Shown here in pieces: positions 60,301 to 64,000 of a stretch of 64,000 nucleotides of DNA (positions within the stretch are counted from its first letter, which is position 1; each line of letters opens with the position of its first letter). The DNA comes from Cyclina sinensis (Eukaryota > Mollusca > Bivalvia > Venerida > Veneridae), in NCBI GenBank assembly GCA_012932295.1, contig JAAONU010000010.1:26523603-26587602 (forward strand), read 5' to 3'. A model generated the notes under the pieces. The model worked only from the letters and a program-made list of their open reading frames with translations, was not told the origin of the DNA and searched no databases. A program made the position numbers and the translations under genes.

Positions 60301-63300
60301 CATTTGCACGAAAATCAAAATTACAGACCAAAAAAAAGACTACTGTGATAAACGAATGTGTTGCGTTAATCTGCTGATTTTGTACATTATATTTCGAGCA
60401 ATTGAGGACTCAAATTCATAGTCAGTTATCGGTGCATCCACCATGTACCCGGTTACTCGGTAACATCACTACTTAAAAAAGCTGCACTTCAAAAATCATT
60501 TTTTTAATATTGTTTTGTCTCCGTCTAATATTAACAGTTTTTTTTTAAATTTCTGATACAATTCATGTAACTGTTTTTGCTTAGTACCCAAGAATGACAA
60601 TTTTAAAGTTAAACCCACGAAACCACCATTCCGCCCTTTGTTCTTGTTTTGATTTGTTTTCAGAAAAAAGTCTTCTATAGTAAATCTCAGCTACGGAATA
60701 AACATACTAAAATGTATTATTAATTATTTTAGTTTTTGTATTCCTAAAACTTTTTCCGTGATGACGAACTCCGTGTTATACTTTATTATGTCATAAGGTG
60801 ATTTCTTTAAATATTTTACCTTCATTAAGCACTTCGTGCAATAATAATTATTTCTGTTGTCAGTTCCGAGATTCTATCAATCCATGTATTAACAAATAAT
60901 GATCTTATCTGTAATTCCTTTTATAATTCAGTGAATGGCTGTACTGTCTTCAGGAATGAAATTGTCTGGTTCGAATTCTTGACAGGTCTTATATCTGTAT
61001 TCTTTTGATGCTATTTATATAATCGAAACCTGACAGAAAAACACATTTTAATGGTTTCATTACCACGGTACTATCTTCATTTCATCTCTTGTCTAACGGA
61101 AATACTTTCATTTCTTGTCTAACGGAAATACTTTCATTTCTTGTCTAACGGAAATACTTTCATTTCTTGTCTGACGGAAATATCTTTATCTCTTGTCTAA
61201 CGGAAATACTTTCATCTCTTGTCTAACGGAAATATCTTTATCTCTTGTCTAACGGAAATACTTTCATTTCTTGTCTAACGGAAATATCTTTATCTCTTCT
61301 CTAACGGAAATACTTTCATCTCTTGTCTAACGGAAATATCTTTATCTCTTGTCTAACAGAAATACTTACATTTCTTGTCTAACGGAAATATTTTTATCTC
61401 TGGTCTAACGGAAATACTTTCATTTCTTGTCTAACGGAAATATCTTTATCTCTTGTCTAACGGAAATACTTTCATCTCTTGTCTAACGGAAATACTTTCA
61501 TTTCTTGTCTAACGGAAATACTTTCATTTCTTGTCTAACGGAAATACTTTCATTTCTTGTCTAACGGAAATACTTTCATTTCTTGTCTAACAGAAATATC
61601 TTTATCTCTTGTCTAACGGTAATATCTCCATTTCTTGTCTAACAGTAATATCTCCATTTCTTGTCTAACAGTAATATCTCCATTTCTTGTCTAACAGTAA
61701 TATCTTCATTTCTTGTCTAACAGTAATATCTCTATTTCTTGTCTAACAGTAATATCTCCATTTCTTGTCTAACAGTAATATCTCCATTTCTTGTCTAACA
61801 GTAATATCTCCATTTCTTGTCTAACAGTAATATCTTCATTTCTTGTCTAACAGTAATATCTCCATTTCTTGTCTATATAAAGGCAATATCTGTATTCAAT
61901 GACTAACGACGATATTTTCATTTGTCTTACAATAATATTTTCATTTTGTCTCTAACGGTGACATATTTTCATTTATATTCAAACGGTGATATATTCATTT
62001 CTTGGCTAATGGATATATCTTCATGTCTTGTTTAACGGTCACATCTTCATTTCTTCTTCAACGGAAATGTTTTCATGTCTTCTCTAACGGTATAATATTC
62101 ATCTCTTGTCTAACGGTAAGTTCATTTCTTGTCTAACGGTTATATGTTCATTTCTTGTGTAACGGTAATATATTCATTTCTTGTCTCACGGTAAAATATT
62201 CATTTCTTGTTTAACGGTTATATGCTCATTTCTTGTCTCACGGTAAAATGTTCATTTGTTGTGTAACGGTAATATGTTCATTTCTTGTCTAACGGTAATT
62301 TGTTCATTTCTTGTGTAATGGTAATATGTTCATTTTTTGTCTAACGGTAATATGTTCATTTCTTGTGTAACGGTACTAGGTTTATTTCCTGTCTAACGGC
62401 AATATCTGTCTAACGGAAATATCGTCATTAGTTTTCCAACGATGACATTTCTAGTCAATCGGTAATATCTTCATTTCTTTCTAGACAAAAGGTTATAATT
62501 ATCTTCATTTCTAGTCTAACTGTGATATTTCCATTACTTGTCTAACGATAATATCTGTCTTAGGATAATATCTTCATCTTTTGTCTACCATTAATATGTT
62601 CATTATTTGTCTAACTGTAAAATCGCCAGCTCTTGTCTAATAGTGACATCTTGATTTCTTGTCTAAGGGTAATATCTTGATATCTTGTCTTACGGTGATA
62701 TCTTTATTTCTTGTCTAACGATGGCATTTTAATTTCTAGTCAATGAATGAAATCTTCATTTCTAGTTAAACGATCATATCTTTATTTAGTCTTACGGTGA
62801 TATTTGCATTACCTGTCTAACGATAATATGTGTCTTACGGTAATATCTTCATCTTTATTTTGTCTAACGGTAATATCTTCATTACTTGTGTAACGGTAAT
62901 ATCTGTCTCACTGCATTATCTTCATTTCTTGTCTAACGGTAATATCTGTCTTAATACAATATCTTCATTTCTTGTCTAACGGTAATATCTGTCTTACTAC
63001 AATATCTTCATTTCTTGTCTAACGGTAATATCTGTCTTACTACAATATCTTCATTTCTTGTCTAACGGTAATATCTGTCTTAATACAATATCTTCATTTC
63101 TTGTCTAACGGTAATATCTGTCTTACTACAATATCTTCATTTCTTGTCTAACGGTGATATCTGTCTCACTATAACATCTTCATTCCTTGACTAACGATAG
63201 TATCTGTCTTACTATAATATCTTCATTCCTTGTCTAACGATAATATCTGTCTTACTATAATATCTTTATTCCTTGTCTAACGGTAATATTTGCCTCACGA

Positions 63301-64000
63301 TAATATCATCATTTCTTTTCATACGATAATATCTGTCTTACTATAATATTTTCATTTCTTGTCTAACGATAATAACTGTCTTCCGATAATATCTTCATTT
63401 CTTGTCTTACGGTAATATCTTTCTAACGTTAATATCTGTCTAACGGTAATATCTTCATTGGTTATCATTTAATATTTCTTTGCTTAGTAGATGATAAACA
63501 GTGCAAGGCGATTTCCTCATGATTGAGAAACAATGAAAACGAATGAAAAGTAATGGACTAACGTGTTTTATGTCTCTAACCTACATATATTATTGGAACT
63601 GAGTCCTGTTCCAGGTTTAGGTATGTATATTAGAAGTTTTATAGCCGCATAACTGCTAAAGTGTTACGCGACAAGTGTCAGTGTCTTCACATAATTTTCT
63701 TTTTTGATCAACGACAGTCATTAACATTGCACTATTCCGTTTTACAGTTTTAAGTTTAACATATCTAGCATAAAGAGCAAAACGTCACTTTTCTGGCCTT
63801 TTTAAATGGAATAACAATATTTTTTTAAGTAAAACATAAATATACCTGAAGAATTTGTATTTGGTGAATCAAATTTGCATTGACGTGGTTCCTGGCAGCC
63901 ACAGTAGGAAACAGTAACCACGTGACTAGTACTTAAGTTAAAACGGTCAGTCGCAAAAAACTTGAAACTCGTGTCAATGTATCTTAAGCCTGTACTAACA
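56079..64000 (-). CDS. Secreted EGF-ZP domain protein, 5' partial
   Basis: Seven exons on the minus strand: 64000-63846 (cut by the window edge), 59925-59722, 59418-59287, 58646-58515, 57385-57180, 57032-56635 and 56271-56079. All borders are GT-AG and all phases fit. The visible part runs from a Cys-containing block (VTVSYCGCQEPRQC) to an EGF-like Cys-rich module, two calcium-binding EGF modules, ZP-N, ZP-C and the stop. This is the uromodulin/mesoglein/oncoprotein-induced-transcript-3 type of layout. Such proteins polymerise into extracellular filaments through the ZP module. After the last cysteines the protein ends CNRNPTLIG, with no membrane helix or GPI-type tail, unlike most ZP precursors. 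An alternative 3' exon beyond this stop cannot be excluded. Confidence 0.87.
57386..58514 (-). other. EGF-ZP intron between EGF and ZP exons
   Basis: A 1.1-kb AT-rich intron. A B-box-like GGGTTTGATTCCC (minus strand, near 57690-57702) suggests a SINE remnant, but no A box or second copy could be matched. A CATAACGTTCTTTT triplication lies near 57915-57955. Confidence 0.5.
58515..59925 (-). CDS. EGF-ZP gene: three EGF-type exons
   Basis: Exon 59925-59722 encodes a Cys-rich module with GCVCPAYFTGLYCE, LCNYTNCYQDNC and CAPCPKGRENS, an EGF end followed by a shorter Cys cluster. Exons 59418-59287 and 58646-58515 are both 132 bp and phase 1-1, each one calcium-binding EGF: DIDECVPDYSGDDKCEQNC with CINTDGSFICSCIEGY, and DNDECKYKDKCQ with CVNTMGSYQCVCKPGY. 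The D-x-D-E-C start and the N-T-x-G-S-(F/Y) segment are the calcium and hydroxylation consensus. Symmetrical exons allow module duplication. Confidence 0.9.
59926..61074 (-). other. EGF-ZP intron, non-array part
   Basis: AT-rich intron sequence with T-rich tracts near 60010-60130. No open frame, shared repeat family or RNA gene was recognised. Confidence 0.55.
61075..63455. repeat. 2.4-kb minisatellite of about 25-bp units with higher-order structure
   Basis: About 90 units of CATTTCTTGTCTAACGG followed by AAATACTTT or TAATATCTT. Distinct domains are visible: an AACGGAAATAC form (61080-61600), an AACAGTAATATCTCC form (61610-61870), a diverged middle (61870-62860) and a 48-50-bp dimer with ATCTGTCTTACTACAATATC (62890-63260). 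It lies in the first visible intron of the EGF-ZP gene and makes up most of its length. Confidence 0.93.
63846..64000 (-). CDS. EGF-ZP gene, leftmost visible 5' exon (partial)
   Basis: The frame reads VSTGLRYIDTSFKFFATDRF, NLSTSHVVTVSYCGCQEPRQ and CKFDSPNTNSS up to the donor GTATAT. It contains three close cysteines. I do not recognise the domain; it looks like the end of a beta-rich extracellular module. The outgoing phase (1) fits the next exon. It is separated from it by a 3.9-kb intron filled largely by a minisatellite. Confidence 0.7.

Noticed and set aside
61075..63455. CRISPR-like array
   Set aside because: Regular 25-bp repeats but no unique spacers, and the sequence is in a eukaryotic intron; it is a minisatellite.

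Overview
This is a eukaryotic, intron-rich, AT-rich genomic window. GT-AG introns, short exons, tRNA-derived SINEs, decayed LINEs, dense minisatellites and the proteins encoded all point to a marine invertebrate, most likely a bivalve mollusc (inference; no species is claimed). It holds three genes, reconstructed here exon by exon with matching splice phases.

(1) 1189-5121, minus strand: 5' and middle part of a Golgi-type carbohydrate sulfotransferase gene of the CHST15 (GalNAc4S-6ST) type. It has a short cytoplasmic tail, a signal anchor and a sulfotransferase domain whose two PAPS-binding motifs look altered. The 3' end lies beyond the left edge. (2) 10621-49219, plus strand: a complete ABCC/MRP1-like transporter gene of 35 exons, predicted 1562 residues, with TMD0, L0 linker, TMD1, NBD1, linker, TMD2 and NBD2. 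(3) 56079-64000, minus strand: 3' part of a secreted EGF-ZP domain protein gene. Seven exons are visible and the 5' end lies beyond the right edge. Genes 1 and 2 are divergent, genes 2 and 3 convergent. Nothing suggests that the three share a pathway.

The rest is repeat-rich. There are two tRNA-derived SINE families (four and three copies), an L1/Tx1-like LINE relic (7.44-9.96 kb), two further LINE 3' fragments, and a 4.8-kb TTAA-ended DNA transposon in an ABCC intron with a broken transposase-like gene. A related 437-bp MITE, several foldback elements and more than a dozen tandem arrays are also present.

The most unusual signal is architectural. Several tandem arrays in the ABCC introns run straight into a 3' splice site, and at least two are built from copies of that splice site and the first bases of the exon behind it (12098-12348 before exon 4; about 26455-27802 before exon 11). 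A second novelty is that both TTAA-ended DNA elements carry a tRNA-like segment with Pol III A-box and B-box-like sequences.
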